The notes below the pieces were generated by a model. That model ran no database searches. It saw nothing but the letters and a program-made list of their open reading frames with translations, and had not been told where the DNA came from. A stretch of DNA of 24,295 bases from Betaproteobacteria bacterium (GTDB taxonomy: Bacteria > Pseudomonadota > Gammaproteobacteria > Burkholderiales > SG8-41). The DNA is taken from NCBI GenBank assembly GCA_016177355.1, contig JACOVL010000082.1, positions 1-24,295 of the forward strand, read 5' to 3'. Positions 1 to 6,731 of the stretch are shown piece after piece; the stretch's first letter is position 1; each line of letters starts with the position of its first letter. A program made the translations under genes and the position numbers.

Positions 1-564
1 GCGCAGAAGCTCGACAAGCTCGGCATGCGCGGCTCCAACACCTGCGAGCTGGTGTTCGAGGATTGCGAAGTGCCGCAAGAGAACGTGCTGGGCGGCGCCG
101 GCAAAGGCGTCGAGGTGCTGATGAGCGGACTCGATTACGAGCGCGCGGTGCTTGCGGCGGGACCGGTCGGCATCATGCAGGCGTGCCTCGACGCGGTGTT
201 GCCGTACGTCCACCAGCGCAGGCAGTTCGATCAGCCGATCGGCGAGTTCCAGCTGATGCAGGGCAAGCTCGCCGACATGTACGTGACGCTGAACGCCTGC
301 CGCGCCTACGTCTACGCGGTGGGCCGCGCGTGCGACGCCGGCCGCATGACGCGCAAGGACGCCGCGGGCGCAATCCTGTTCGCCGCCGAGCGGGCGACCT
401 GGATGGCGCTGGAGGCGATACAGTGCCTGGGCGGCATGGGCTACATTAACGACTCGCCGACCGGGCGGCTGCTGCGCGACGCCAAGCTCTACGAGATCGG
501 CGCCGGCACCTCGGAAATACGCCGCTGGCTGATCGGCCGGGAGCTCTACGAAGAGACAAAATAA
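1..564 (+). CDS. liuA: Isovaleryl-CoA dehydrogenase, C-terminal part (5' end outside window)
   Basis: FAD-dependent acyl-CoA dehydrogenase that oxidises isovaleryl-CoA to 3-methylcrotonyl-CoA in leucine breakdown, passing electrons to electron-transfer flavoprotein. The frame is open from base 1, so the N-terminal half is cut off; the stop is TAA at 562-564. The segment matches the C-terminal half of the isovaleryl-CoA enzyme closely: a KLGMRGSNTCEL stretch, then MSGLDYERAVLA. The Glu of LDYER (bases 139-141) is at the helix-G position that supplies the catalytic base in isovaleryl-CoA dehydrogenases. The position of the usual acyl-CoA dehydrogenase base is Gly in YEIGAGTSE, as expected for this subfamily. 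CLGGMGYIND and the C-terminal LIGRELYEE are also present. It leads a set of leucine-pathway genes on the same strand. The assignment over other short branched-chain acyl-CoA dehydrogenases rests on the shifted Glu. Confidence 0.93.
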   Translation, partial: AQKLDKLGMRGSNTCELVFEDCEVPQENVLGGAGKGVEVLMSGLDYERAVLAAGPVGIMQACLDAVLPYVHQRRQFDQPIGEFQLMQGKLADMYVTLNACRAYVYAVGRACDAGRMTRKDAAGAILFAAERATWMALEAIQCLGGMGYINDSPTGRLLRDAKLYEIGAGTSEIRRWLIGRELYEETK

Positions 565-666
565 TCGCCATGCCCCAAGGCCGCCAAGGGTCAATAACGA
601 GGATGGGCCACGCCCCAGGATCAGTCTCTGAAGTGACCACTAACTGACATTTGAAATCAATGAGTT

Positions 667-1854
667 ATGGCTAACAACCCGATAGTAATTGCCGCCGCCG
701 CGCGCACGCCGACAGGGGGGTTTCAGGGCGACCTCAAGTCGCTCGCCGCGCCCGAGCTGGGCGCCGCCGCCATCCGCGCTGCTGTCGAGCGTTCGGGCTT
801 GAGACCGCAGGACGTGCAGGAAGTGATCATGGGCAACGTTCTGCCCGCGGGACTCGGCCAGGCGCCGGCGCGCCAGGCAGCGCTCGGGGCGGGCCTGCCG
901 CCGGCCGCGGGCTGCACCACCATCAACAAGGTATGCGGCTCCGGCATGAAGGCGGCGATGCTGGCGCACGACCTGCTGGCGCTCGGCGTGAACGACGTCA
1001 TGGTCGCGGGCGGCATGGAAAGCATGTCGAACGCGCCGTATCTCCTGCCCAAGGCGCGTGGGGGCCTGCGGCTCGGCCACGGCGAAATGAAGGACCACCT
1101 GTTCCTCGACGGCCTGGAGGACGCCTATGACCGCGGCCGGCTGATGGGGACCTACGCCGAGGATTGCGCCGACCAATACCGTTTCTCCCGCGAGGCGCAG
1201 GACCGTTACGCCATCACTTCCCTCACCCGCGCGCAGGACGCAATCAGGAGCGGCGGTTTCGACAAGGAAATCATCCCGGTGAGGATCGCCGGCGGCAAGG
1301 CCGTGACCGAGGTCAAAATCGACGAACAGCCGCTCAAGGCCAACCTCGACAGGATCCCGCTACTGAAGCCGGCATTCAGGAAGGACGGCACGGTGACGCC
1401 CGCCAATTCGAGCTCGATCTCCGACGGCGCCGCCGCGATGGTGCTGATGAGGAGGTCCGAAGCCGTCCGGCGCGGGATCAGGCCACTTGCGAAAATCGCC
1501 GGCCATGCCACGCACTCGCAGGAACCGCAGTGGTTCACCACCGCGCCGGTTGGCGCGATCCGCAAGCTCTTCGAGAAGACCGGCTGGAACGCAAAAACGA
1601 CCGATCTGTTCGAGATCAACGAGGCGTTCGCGGTGGTGGCGATGGCGGCGATGCATGACCTGGAATTGCCGCACGACAAGGTCAACGTGCACGGCGGCGC
1701 GTGCGCGCTGGGGCACCCCCTCGGAGCCTCCGGCGCGCGCATCATGGTGACGCTGCTCGCCGCGCTTGAAAAATACGGCTTGAAACGCGGCATCGCCGCA
1801 CTGTGCATCGGCGGCGGTGAAGCGACCGCCATCGCGATCGAGCGATTCGATTAG
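667..1854 (+). CDS. Thiolase, acetyl-CoA C-acetyltransferase type
   Basis: Degradative/biosynthetic thiolase of 395 residues, the normal family length. It condenses or cleaves acetoacetyl-CoA and 2 acetyl-CoA. The nucleophilic Cys is C90 in NKVCGSGMKA. The other active-site elements are NEAFA, H350 in GHPLGASGAR, and the second catalytic Cys C380 in CIGGGEATA. The ATG at 667 lies about 100 nt after the dehydrogenase stop, with no strong ribosome binding site. In a leucine cluster this enzyme can remove the acetoacetate-derived product of HMG-CoA lyase once activated to acetoacetyl-CoA; that role is inferred from position. A broader 3-ketoacyl-CoA thiolase specificity cannot be excluded from motifs alone. 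Confidence 0.93.
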   Translation: MANNPIVIAAAARTPTGGFQGDLKSLAAPELGAAAIRAAVERSGLRPQDVQEVIMGNVLPAGLGQAPARQAALGAGLPPAAGCTTINKVCGSGMKAAMLAHDLLALGVNDVMVAGGMESMSNAPYLLPKARGGLRLGHGEMKDHLFLDGLEDAYDRGRLMGTYAEDCADQYRFSREAQDRYAITSLTRAQDAIRSGGFDKEIIPVRIAGGKAVTEVKIDEQPLKANLDRIPLLKPAFRKDGTVTPANSSSISDGAAAMVLMRRSEAVRRGIRPLAKIAGHATHSQEPQWFTTAPVGAIRKLFEKTGWNAKTTDLFEINEAFAVVAMAAMHDLELPHDKVNVHGGACALGHPLGASGARIMVTLLAALEKYGLKRGIAALCIGGGEATAIAIERFD

Positions 1855-1869
1855 CCCGCGGGAGCAGGC

Positions 1870-2472
1870 ATGGCAAACCCGATTGATTTCTACTTCGACT
1901 TCTCCTCGCCTTACGGCTACTTCGCCAGCACGAAGATTGACGCGCTGGCGGCAAAATACGGGCGGACCGTGGTGTGGCGACCAATCCTGCTGGGGGCGGC
2001 ATTCAAGATCACGGGCGGCCAGCCGCTGCCCACTATTCCATTGAAGGGCAGTTACGCCGCGCATGACCTCACGCGCAGCGCGCGGTGGTTCAAGGTGCCG
2101 TTCAAGCTGCCCTCGAAATTCCCGATCTCGAGCACCGCGCCGAGCCGCGCCTTTTACTGGGTGGGCGACAAGGACCCGGCGCTGGCGAAGAAACTCGCGC
2201 AGGCGCTCTATCACGCGTATTTCGCCGAGGACCGCGACATCTCCAACCCCGAAGTGACCGGCAATGTCGCCGCCAAGCTCGGCGTGAACAAGGAAGATCT
2301 CACCCAGGCGCTCGACGACCCCGCAGTCAAGGAACGGTTCAGGACCGAGGTGGACGCCGCCATCGAGCGCGGCGTGTTCGGCTCGCCCTACATCGTCGTG
2401 GACGGCGAGCCGTTCTGGGGCTCCGACCGCCTCGACCAGGTCGAGAAGTGGCTCGAGAGCGGCGGCTGGTGA
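1870..2472 (+). CDS. DsbA-fold 2-hydroxychromene-2-carboxylate isomerase family protein
   Basis: A 200-residue thioredoxin-fold protein of the kappa-GST / 2-hydroxychromene-2-carboxylate isomerase family. It begins FYFDFSSPYGYFAS, where the Ser before Pro-Tyr (S13) replaces the Cys of DsbA and activates glutathione in characterised members. The C-terminal signature GVFGSPYIVVDGEPFWGSDRL is typical. The ATG follows GGGAGC at 1860-1865, and the gene starts 15 nt after the thiolase stop, so the two are probably co-transcribed. The characterised family members act in naphthalene and related aromatic catabolism. No aromatic-ring pathway is visible here, so the true substrate is unknown; a glutathione-dependent isomerase of an acyl or enol substrate is possible. 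Confidence 0.88.
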   Translation: MANPIDFYFDFSSPYGYFASTKIDALAAKYGRTVVWRPILLGAAFKITGGQPLPTIPLKGSYAAHDLTRSARWFKVPFKLPSKFPISSTAPSRAFYWVGDKDPALAKKLAQALYHAYFAEDRDISNPEVTGNVAAKLGVNKEDLTQALDDPAVKERFRTEVDAAIERGVFGSPYIVVDGEPFWGSDRLDQVEKWLESGGW

Positions 2473-2536
2473 ACCACCCCTCACTTCGTTCCTCCCCTCC
2501 TTGACAAGGAGGGGAAGAGTGAAACGAGGGGTGGTT
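2472..2536. repeat. Nested palindrome (MITE/REP-like intergenic repeat)
   Basis: Outer arms AACCACCCCTC (2472-2482) and GAGGGGTGGTT (2526-2536) are perfect 11-bp inverted repeats. Inside them CCCCTCCTTG (2494-2503) and CAAGGAGGGG (2505-2514) form a second perfect inverted pair around one base. The element starts on the stop codon of the isomerase gene. As RNA it folds into one long hairpin followed by only three T residues, so it may attenuate transcription, but its form is more like a dispersed palindromic repeat than a classical terminator. Confidence 0.75.
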
Positions 2537-2576
2537 TAGCAGGGTCCAGGAAAAGTATTGATTGCGAGAGTTCGAC

Positions 2577-3089
2577 ATGCAAAGCAGGCTTGAAGCCCGG
2601 CAGGTCAACATCGTGACGCTCGCGGTGGACGCCATCGTCAACGCGGCCAATACGACGCTGCTCGGCGGCGGCGGGGTGGACGGCGCGATCCACCGTGCCG
2701 CGGGACCGCAATTACTGGATGAATGCCGCACCCTCGGCGGCTGCCCCACCGGGCAAGCGAAGATCACCAAGGGCTACCGTCTCCCCGCGCAGCACGTGAT
2801 CCATACGGTGGGGCCGGTGTGGAGCGGCGGCAAGCGCGGCGAACCGGAGCTCCTTGCCTCGTGCTACCGCGAAAGCCTGAAGCTCGCCGCCGCGCACGGC
2901 CTGAAAACGATCGCTTTCCCCGCCATCAGCTGTGGCGCCTACGGCTACCCGCTGGAGGCAGCGATCGTGATCGCGGTCCGGGAATGCGCCGGTTTCGACG
3001 CGGGCCGGCCGTTTCCCGAAAACGTTTTATTTGCCTGCTTCGATGCGGCGACGCTCGCGGCATACCAAGCGGAGCTGAGGCGCGGATAA
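2577..3089 (+). CDS. Macrodomain protein, YmdB-like O-acetyl-ADP-ribose deacetylase
   Basis: A stand-alone macrodomain of 170 residues, like Escherichia coli YmdB. Such enzymes hydrolyse O-acetyl-ADP-ribose, the product of sirtuin deacetylation, and can remove ADP-ribose from proteins. The ligand loop VNAANTTLLGGGGVDGAIHRAAG is present in overlapping blocks; N25 and D35 sit at the positions of the YmdB catalytic Asn and Asp. CPTGQAKITKGY, VIHTVGPVW and FPAISCGAYGYP complete the fold signature. The ATG at 2577 was chosen over an upstream TTG at 2562 because it matches the YmdB start. The upstream palindrome separates it from the isomerase, while the carboxylase gene begins 5 nt after its stop, so it belongs to the carboxylase transcript. 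A link to acyl-lysine removal by sirtuins is inference. Confidence 0.92.
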   Translation: MQSRLEARQVNIVTLAVDAIVNAANTTLLGGGGVDGAIHRAAGPQLLDECRTLGGCPTGQAKITKGYRLPAQHVIHTVGPVWSGGKRGEPELLASCYRESLKLAAAHGLKTIAFPAISCGAYGYPLEAAIVIAVRECAGFDAGRPFPENVLFACFDAATLAAYQAELRRG

Positions 3090-3094
3090 CGGAC

Positions 3095-4696
3095 ATGGCT
3101 GCGATCAAATCCAGGCTCAAGATCTCGTCCGCCGAGTTCAAGGCCGCCGAAACCGCGATGCGCGCGCAGGTGGACGAGCTCGACGCGCGGCTCGCCCGGG
3201 TCCGGCTGGGCGGCGAGGCGGCCGCCCGCAAGAAACACCAGGGGCGCGGCAAGCTCCTGCCGCGCGAGCGCGTGGCAGCACTGCTCGACCCCGATGCGCC
3301 GTTTCTGGAGCTGTCACCGCTCGCGGCATGGGACGTGTACGGCGAGCCCGTACCCGCCGCCGGCCTCATTGCCGGCGTCGGCACCATCAGCGGACGACTC
3401 TGCGTAGTGATCGCCAACGACGCCACGGTGAAGGGCGGCACCTATTACCCCCTCACAGTGAAGAAGCACCTGCGCGCGCAGGAGATTGCGCTCGAGAACC
3501 GGCTGCCGTGCGTCTACCTCGTGGATTCCGGCGGCGCGCACCTGCCGAGCCAGGACGAAGTGTTCCCCGACCGCGACCATTTCGGGCGCATCTTCTACAA
3601 CCAGGCCAACATGTCGGCCGCGGGCATCGCGCAGATCTCGGTCGTGATGGGCTCGTGCACCGCCGGCGGCGCCTACGTGCCCGCGATGTCGGACGAGACC
3701 ATCATCGTCAGGAACCAGGGCACGATCTTCCTCGCCGGCCCGCCGCTGGTGAAGGCCGCCACCGGCGAAGTGGTCACGGCGGAAGAGCTGGGCGGCGCCG
3801 ACGTGCATACGCGCATCTCCGGCGTCGCCGACCATCTCGCCGAGGACGACCGGCACGCGCTGGAGCTCGCGCGCCGGGTGGTGGCGAACCTGGAACACGC
3901 GCAGCCGCGCGCCGCCCCCATCGCGCGCGAGCCGCTCTACGATGCCAAGGAACTCTACGGCGTGATGCCGACGAACCCGCGCACGCCGTTCGACGTGCGC
4001 GAGATCATCGCGCGCATCGTGGACGCGGCCGAGCTCGACGAATTCAAGGCGCGCTACGGCACGACGCTGGTCTGCGGCTACGCGCACCTCGACGGACATC
4101 CGGTCGGCATCCTCGCCAACAACGGCATCCTCTTCTCGGAGTCGGCGCTGAAGGGCGCGCATTTCATAGAACTCTGCTGCCGGAGACGCATCCCATTGAT
4201 TTTCTTGCAGAATATTACGGGGTTCATGGTCGGCAAGAAAGCCGAGCACGGCGGCATCGCCAAGGACGGCGCGAAAATGGTGACGGCGGTCGCCTGCGCG
4301 CGCGTGCCGAAGCTGACCGTCATCATCGGCGGCAGCTTCGGCGCCGGCAATTACGGCATGTGCGGGCGCGCCTATTCGCCGCGCTTCCTGTGGATGTGGC
4401 CCAACGCGAAGATCTCCGTGATGGGCGGCGAGCAGGCGGCGAACGTGCTTGCCCAGGTGAAGCGCGACGCGCTGGAGAAACAGGGCAGAAAGTGGAGCCA
4501 ACACGACGAAGAAGCGTTCAAGGCGCCCATCGTCGAGCAGTACGCGCGGCAATCGAGCGCGTACTACGCCAGCGCGCGGTTGTGGGACGACGGCGTGATC
4601 GACCCGAAGGAAACGCGCCGGACGCTCGCGCTCGGCCTTGCGGCAAGCCTCAACGCCCCGGTCGAGGAGACGCGCTTCGGCGTTTTCAGAATGTAA
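3095..4696 (+). CDS. liuB: Methylcrotonyl-CoA carboxylase, beta (carboxyltransferase) subunit
   Basis: Carboxyltransferase subunit that moves CO2 from biotin to 3-methylcrotonyl-CoA, giving 3-methylglutaconyl-CoA. The 533 residues match the usual length of this subunit. The N-terminal crotonase-fold half has GRGKLLPRERV (about 50-60), NDATVKGGTYYPLTVKKH (108-125) and DSGGAHLPSQDEVFPDRDHF (144-163). GSCTAGGAYVPAMSDE begins at 186. The C-terminal half has FLQNITGFMVGKKAEHGGIA and GSFGAGNYGMCGRAY. The long VFPDRDHFGRIFYNQANMSA stretch, read in parts, distinguishes it from propionyl-CoA carboxylase beta. The ATG at 3095 follows the macrodomain stop by 5 nt; the longer open frame upstream overlaps the macrodomain gene and is spurious. 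The enzyme needs a biotinylated alpha subunit, which is not encoded in this window. Confidence 0.96.
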   Translation: MAAIKSRLKISSAEFKAAETAMRAQVDELDARLARVRLGGEAAARKKHQGRGKLLPRERVAALLDPDAPFLELSPLAAWDVYGEPVPAAGLIAGVGTISGRLCVVIANDATVKGGTYYPLTVKKHLRAQEIALENRLPCVYLVDSGGAHLPSQDEVFPDRDHFGRIFYNQANMSAAGIAQISVVMGSCTAGGAYVPAMSDETIIVRNQGTIFLAGPPLVKAATGEVVTAEELGGADVHTRISGVADHLAEDDRHALELARRVVANLEHAQPRAAPIAREPLYDAKELYGVMPTNPRTPFDVREIIARIVDAAELDEFKARYGTTLVCGYAHLDGHPVGILANNGILFSESALKGAHFIELCCRRRIPLIFLQNITGFMVGKKAEHGGIAKDGAKMVTAVACARVPKLTVIIGGSFGAGNYGMCGRAYSPRFLWMWPNAKISVMGGEQAANVLAQVKRDALEKQGRKWSQHDEEAFKAPIVEQYARQSSAYYASARLWDDGVIDPKETRRTLALGLAASLNAPVEETRFGVFRM

Positions 4697-4710
4697 CGAA
4701 CGGCAGGCAG

Positions 4711-4725
4711 CTATAATGTGCGCCT
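4711..4725 (+). promoter_or_regulatory. Possible internal promoter -10 element before the hydratase gene
   Basis: A perfect TATAAT lies at 4712-4717 in the short gap before the hydratase. No good -35 hexamer sits 16-18 nt upstream. The surrounding CTATAATGTGCGCCT is almost identical to the element before the cytochrome c gene, which supports a real promoter. Confidence 0.35.
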
Positions 4726-4749
4726 GTTTCCCTCTGTGACCCCAAGAAC

Positions 4750-5568
4750 ATGACCCGGAAAATCCTGTCCCAGATAGACGCCGACGGCAACGCCACGGTG
4801 ATGCTGAACCGGCCGGAAGCGCACAACGCCTTCGACCCGGAGATGGTGGACGCGCTGACGGCAACGTTCACGAAGCTCGAGGCCGACGCCAGGGTGCGGG
4901 CCGTCGTAATCACCAGCACCAGCCCGAACTTCTGCGCCGGCGCCGATATCGAGCACATGAAGCGCAGCGCGAAATTCTCGCGCGCACAGAACCTGGAGAG
5001 CGCCCGCGCCACCGCCACCATGCTCAACACGCTCTACACGCTGGAAAAACCGACCATCGCCTGCGTGCGCGGCGCGGTCCGCGGCGGCGGTGTGGGACTG
5101 GTTTCCGCGTGCGACATCGCGATCGCGGCGCGCACCGCGACCTTCCGGTTTTCGGAAGTGAAGCTCGGCATCATCCCCGCGATGATCAGCCCGTACGTGA
5201 TCGCGGCGATGGGGGTGCGCCACGCGCGCCGTTTCATGATCTCGGGTGAGGAGTTCGACTCGGCGGAAGCTTTCCGCACCGGGCTGGTGCACGACATCTG
5301 CGAGGAAGACGAGCTCAACGCGAAAGTCGGGCGCATGCTGGGACATCTCTACTCCAGCGGGCCCGGGGCGATCGTCGCGATCAAGAAATTGATAACCGAG
5401 GTTGCCGGCGCCCCGATCAACGAGCCGCTCGTCGAAAAGACCGCGCAGCGCATCGCGCAGGCGCGCACCACGACGGAAGCGCAGGAGGGATTGTCGGCTT
5501 TCCTGGAGAAGCGCAAGGCCGCGTGGTCCACGCCCGCCCCGGAAGCGAAGAGCGGCAAGAAGAAATAA
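4750..5568 (+). CDS. liuC: Enoyl-CoA hydratase, probable methylglutaconyl-CoA hydratase
   Basis: Crotonase-superfamily protein of 272 residues, expected to hydrate 3-methylglutaconyl-CoA to HMG-CoA. Oxyanion-hole segments FCAGADIEHM (61-70) and GGGVGLVSACD (112-122) are present. E136 in SEVKLGIIP matches the first catalytic Glu of crotonase. At the second crotonase Glu position I align an Arg (R161 in HARRFMISG). I recall the same Arg in other bacterial LiuC-type proteins, so it probably does not mean inactivity, but this was not searched. The C-terminus is a lysine-rich tail (KSGKKK). The gene starts 53 nt after the carboxylase stop with no clear ribosome binding site. Its place between liuB and the lyase gene supports the role more than the fold does. 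Confidence 0.88.
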   Translation: MTRKILSQIDADGNATVMLNRPEAHNAFDPEMVDALTATFTKLEADARVRAVVITSTSPNFCAGADIEHMKRSAKFSRAQNLESARATATMLNTLYTLEKPTIACVRGAVRGGGVGLVSACDIAIAARTATFRFSEVKLGIIPAMISPYVIAAMGVRHARRFMISGEEFDSAEAFRTGLVHDICEEDELNAKVGRMLGHLYSSGPGAIVAIKKLITEVAGAPINEPLVEKTAQRIAQARTTTEAQEGLSAFLEKRKAAWSTPAPEAKSGKKK

Positions 5569-5650
5569 CCGCAGATGAACGCAAATGCACGCCGATGAAA
5601 AACGAAAATACCTGTCTGCGCTTATCGGCGTTTATCGGCGGTTTCATCTT
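5567..5650. repeat. Palindromic repeat of 10-nt units, copy 1
   Basis: The left arm from 5569 reads as 10-nt units CCGCAGATGA, ACGCAAATGC, ACGCCGATGA. The right arm (about 5615-5644) reads TATCGGCGTT and TATCGGCGGT, which are inverted versions of the same unit. The two arms form an imperfect inverted repeat around an A-rich centre. The element fills the gap between the hydratase stop and the ribosome binding site of the lyase gene. Confidence 0.75.
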
Positions 5651-5667
5651 CAGTCGAGGCGCAAGCC

Positions 5668-6579
5668 GTGAAGCCGCCCAGGAAAGTCAAGCTGGTCGAG
5701 GTCGGGCCGCGCGACGGGCTGCAGAACGAGTCCGTGCCGGTGCCGGCCGCGGTGAAGGTCGAGTTGATTCACCGGCTGCAGGACGCGGGTCTCAGGGTGA
5801 TCGAAGCGACGGCATTCGTCTCGCCCAAGTGGGTGCCGCAGATGGCGGACAACGCCGAGGTGATGGCGGCGATCCGCCGCAAGCCCGGCGTCTCCTACCC
5901 GGTGCTGGTGCCGAACAGGAAAGGGCTGGAAGGAGCGCTCGCGGCGCGTGCCGGGGAGGTGGTGGTGTTCGGCGCGGCGACCGAGACGTTTTCGCAGAAG
6001 AACACCAACTGCTCGATCGCGGAGGGCCTCGCACGCTTCGCAGAGGTGTGCAAGGAAGCGCTCGCGCACGGGCTCAAGGTGCGCGGCGACATCTCGGTGT
6101 GCCTCGGTTGCCCGTACGAGAGGGAGGTGAAGCCGGAGGCGGTCGTGCGCGTCGCGCGCGCGCTCGACGACATGGGCTGCTACGAGATCACCATCGCCGA
6201 TACCCTCGGCACCGGCACGGCGGGAAAGACGCGCGCCGTGCTCGAGGCGGTGATGAAACACATCCCTGCGCAGCGGCTCGCCGGGCATTTTCACGACACC
6301 TACGGCCAGGCCATCGCCAATATCTACGCCGCGCTCGAGTGCGGCGTGCCGACTTACGATTCTTCCGTTGCAGGTCTCGGCGGCTGCCCGTATGCGAAAG
6401 GCGCGACCGGCAACGTGGCGACCGAGGACGTGCTTTATTTGCTGGACGGCCTCGGCATCGAGACCGGCGTGGACATGGGCAAGCTCATCGCCGCGGGCGA
6501 ATATATCTGCGGCGTGCTTGGGCGCCCCACTCATTCGAAAGCAGCCCTCGCCTTGGCGGCAAAGTGCAAAGCCGCTTGA
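5668..6579 (+). CDS. liuE: Hydroxymethylglutaryl-CoA lyase
   Basis: Cleaves HMG-CoA to acetyl-CoA and acetoacetate, the last step of leucine degradation. It is 303 residues, normal for the bacterial enzyme. The N-terminal VEVGPRDGLQNE carries the catalytic Arg and metal-binding Asp (R15, D16). H207 and H209 in GHFHDTYGQ are metal ligands of the TIM barrel. C240 in SVAGLGGCPYAKGA is the signature active-site Cys that separates HMG-CoA lyases from homocitrate/isopropylmalate synthases. The start is GTG with GAGG at 5656-5659, 8 nt upstream. It is separated from the hydratase gene by a palindromic repeat and followed by another. In typical liu operons the alpha carboxylase gene would precede it; here it does not. 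Confidence 0.96.
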   Translation: MKPPRKVKLVEVGPRDGLQNESVPVPAAVKVELIHRLQDAGLRVIEATAFVSPKWVPQMADNAEVMAAIRRKPGVSYPVLVPNRKGLEGALAARAGEVVVFGAATETFSQKNTNCSIAEGLARFAEVCKEALAHGLKVRGDISVCLGCPYEREVKPEAVVRVARALDDMGCYEITIADTLGTGTAGKTRAVLEAVMKHIPAQRLAGHFHDTYGQAIANIYAALECGVPTYDSSVAGLGGCPYAKGATGNVATEDVLYLLDGLGIETGVDMGKLIAAGEYICGVLGRPTHSKAALALAAKCKAA

Positions 6580-6582
6580 CGC

Positions 6583-6708
6583 AACCGCCGATGAACGCCG
6601 ATAGACGCCGATGAAAACCCGGATATAGAAGAATGGCTGGAATATAGATTCCGGATTTGTTTTTGATATTGTCTGCGTTCGTCGTGCGTTTATCTGCGGT
6701 TCCATCTT
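6583..6708. repeat. Palindromic repeat of 10-nt units, copy 2
   Basis: The left arm from 6585 reads CCGCCGATGA, ACGCCGATAG, ACGCCGATGA. The right arm (6672-6701) reads TCTGCGTTCG, TCGTGCGTTT, ATCTGCGGTT, the inverted form of the unit. Both this copy and copy 1 end in GGTT followed by T/C and CATCTT. The centre is AT-rich and has its own small inverted repeat, GGAAT and ATTCC. It occupies nearly the whole gap between the lyase gene and the DUF2889 gene. Confidence 0.75.
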
Positions 6709-6731
6709 GCTTTTTATTTTCGGAGCTGAAC

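Noticed and set aside
2723..4696. 657-residue carboxylase beta subunit with a long N-terminal extension
   Set aside because: The extension is the macrodomain gene read in another frame. ATG 3095 gives the usual length.
4704..4730. Intrinsic terminator after liuB (CAGGC...GCCTG then TTTCCC)
   Set aside because: The stem is only 5 bp with a 13-nt loop containing TATAAT, and the T tract is short.
3314..4864. 516-codon - strand and 462-codon + strand frames over the carboxylase gene
   Set aside because: Both have shadow-type composition (Arg/His/Ala-rich) and the LiuB frame carries the full family signature.
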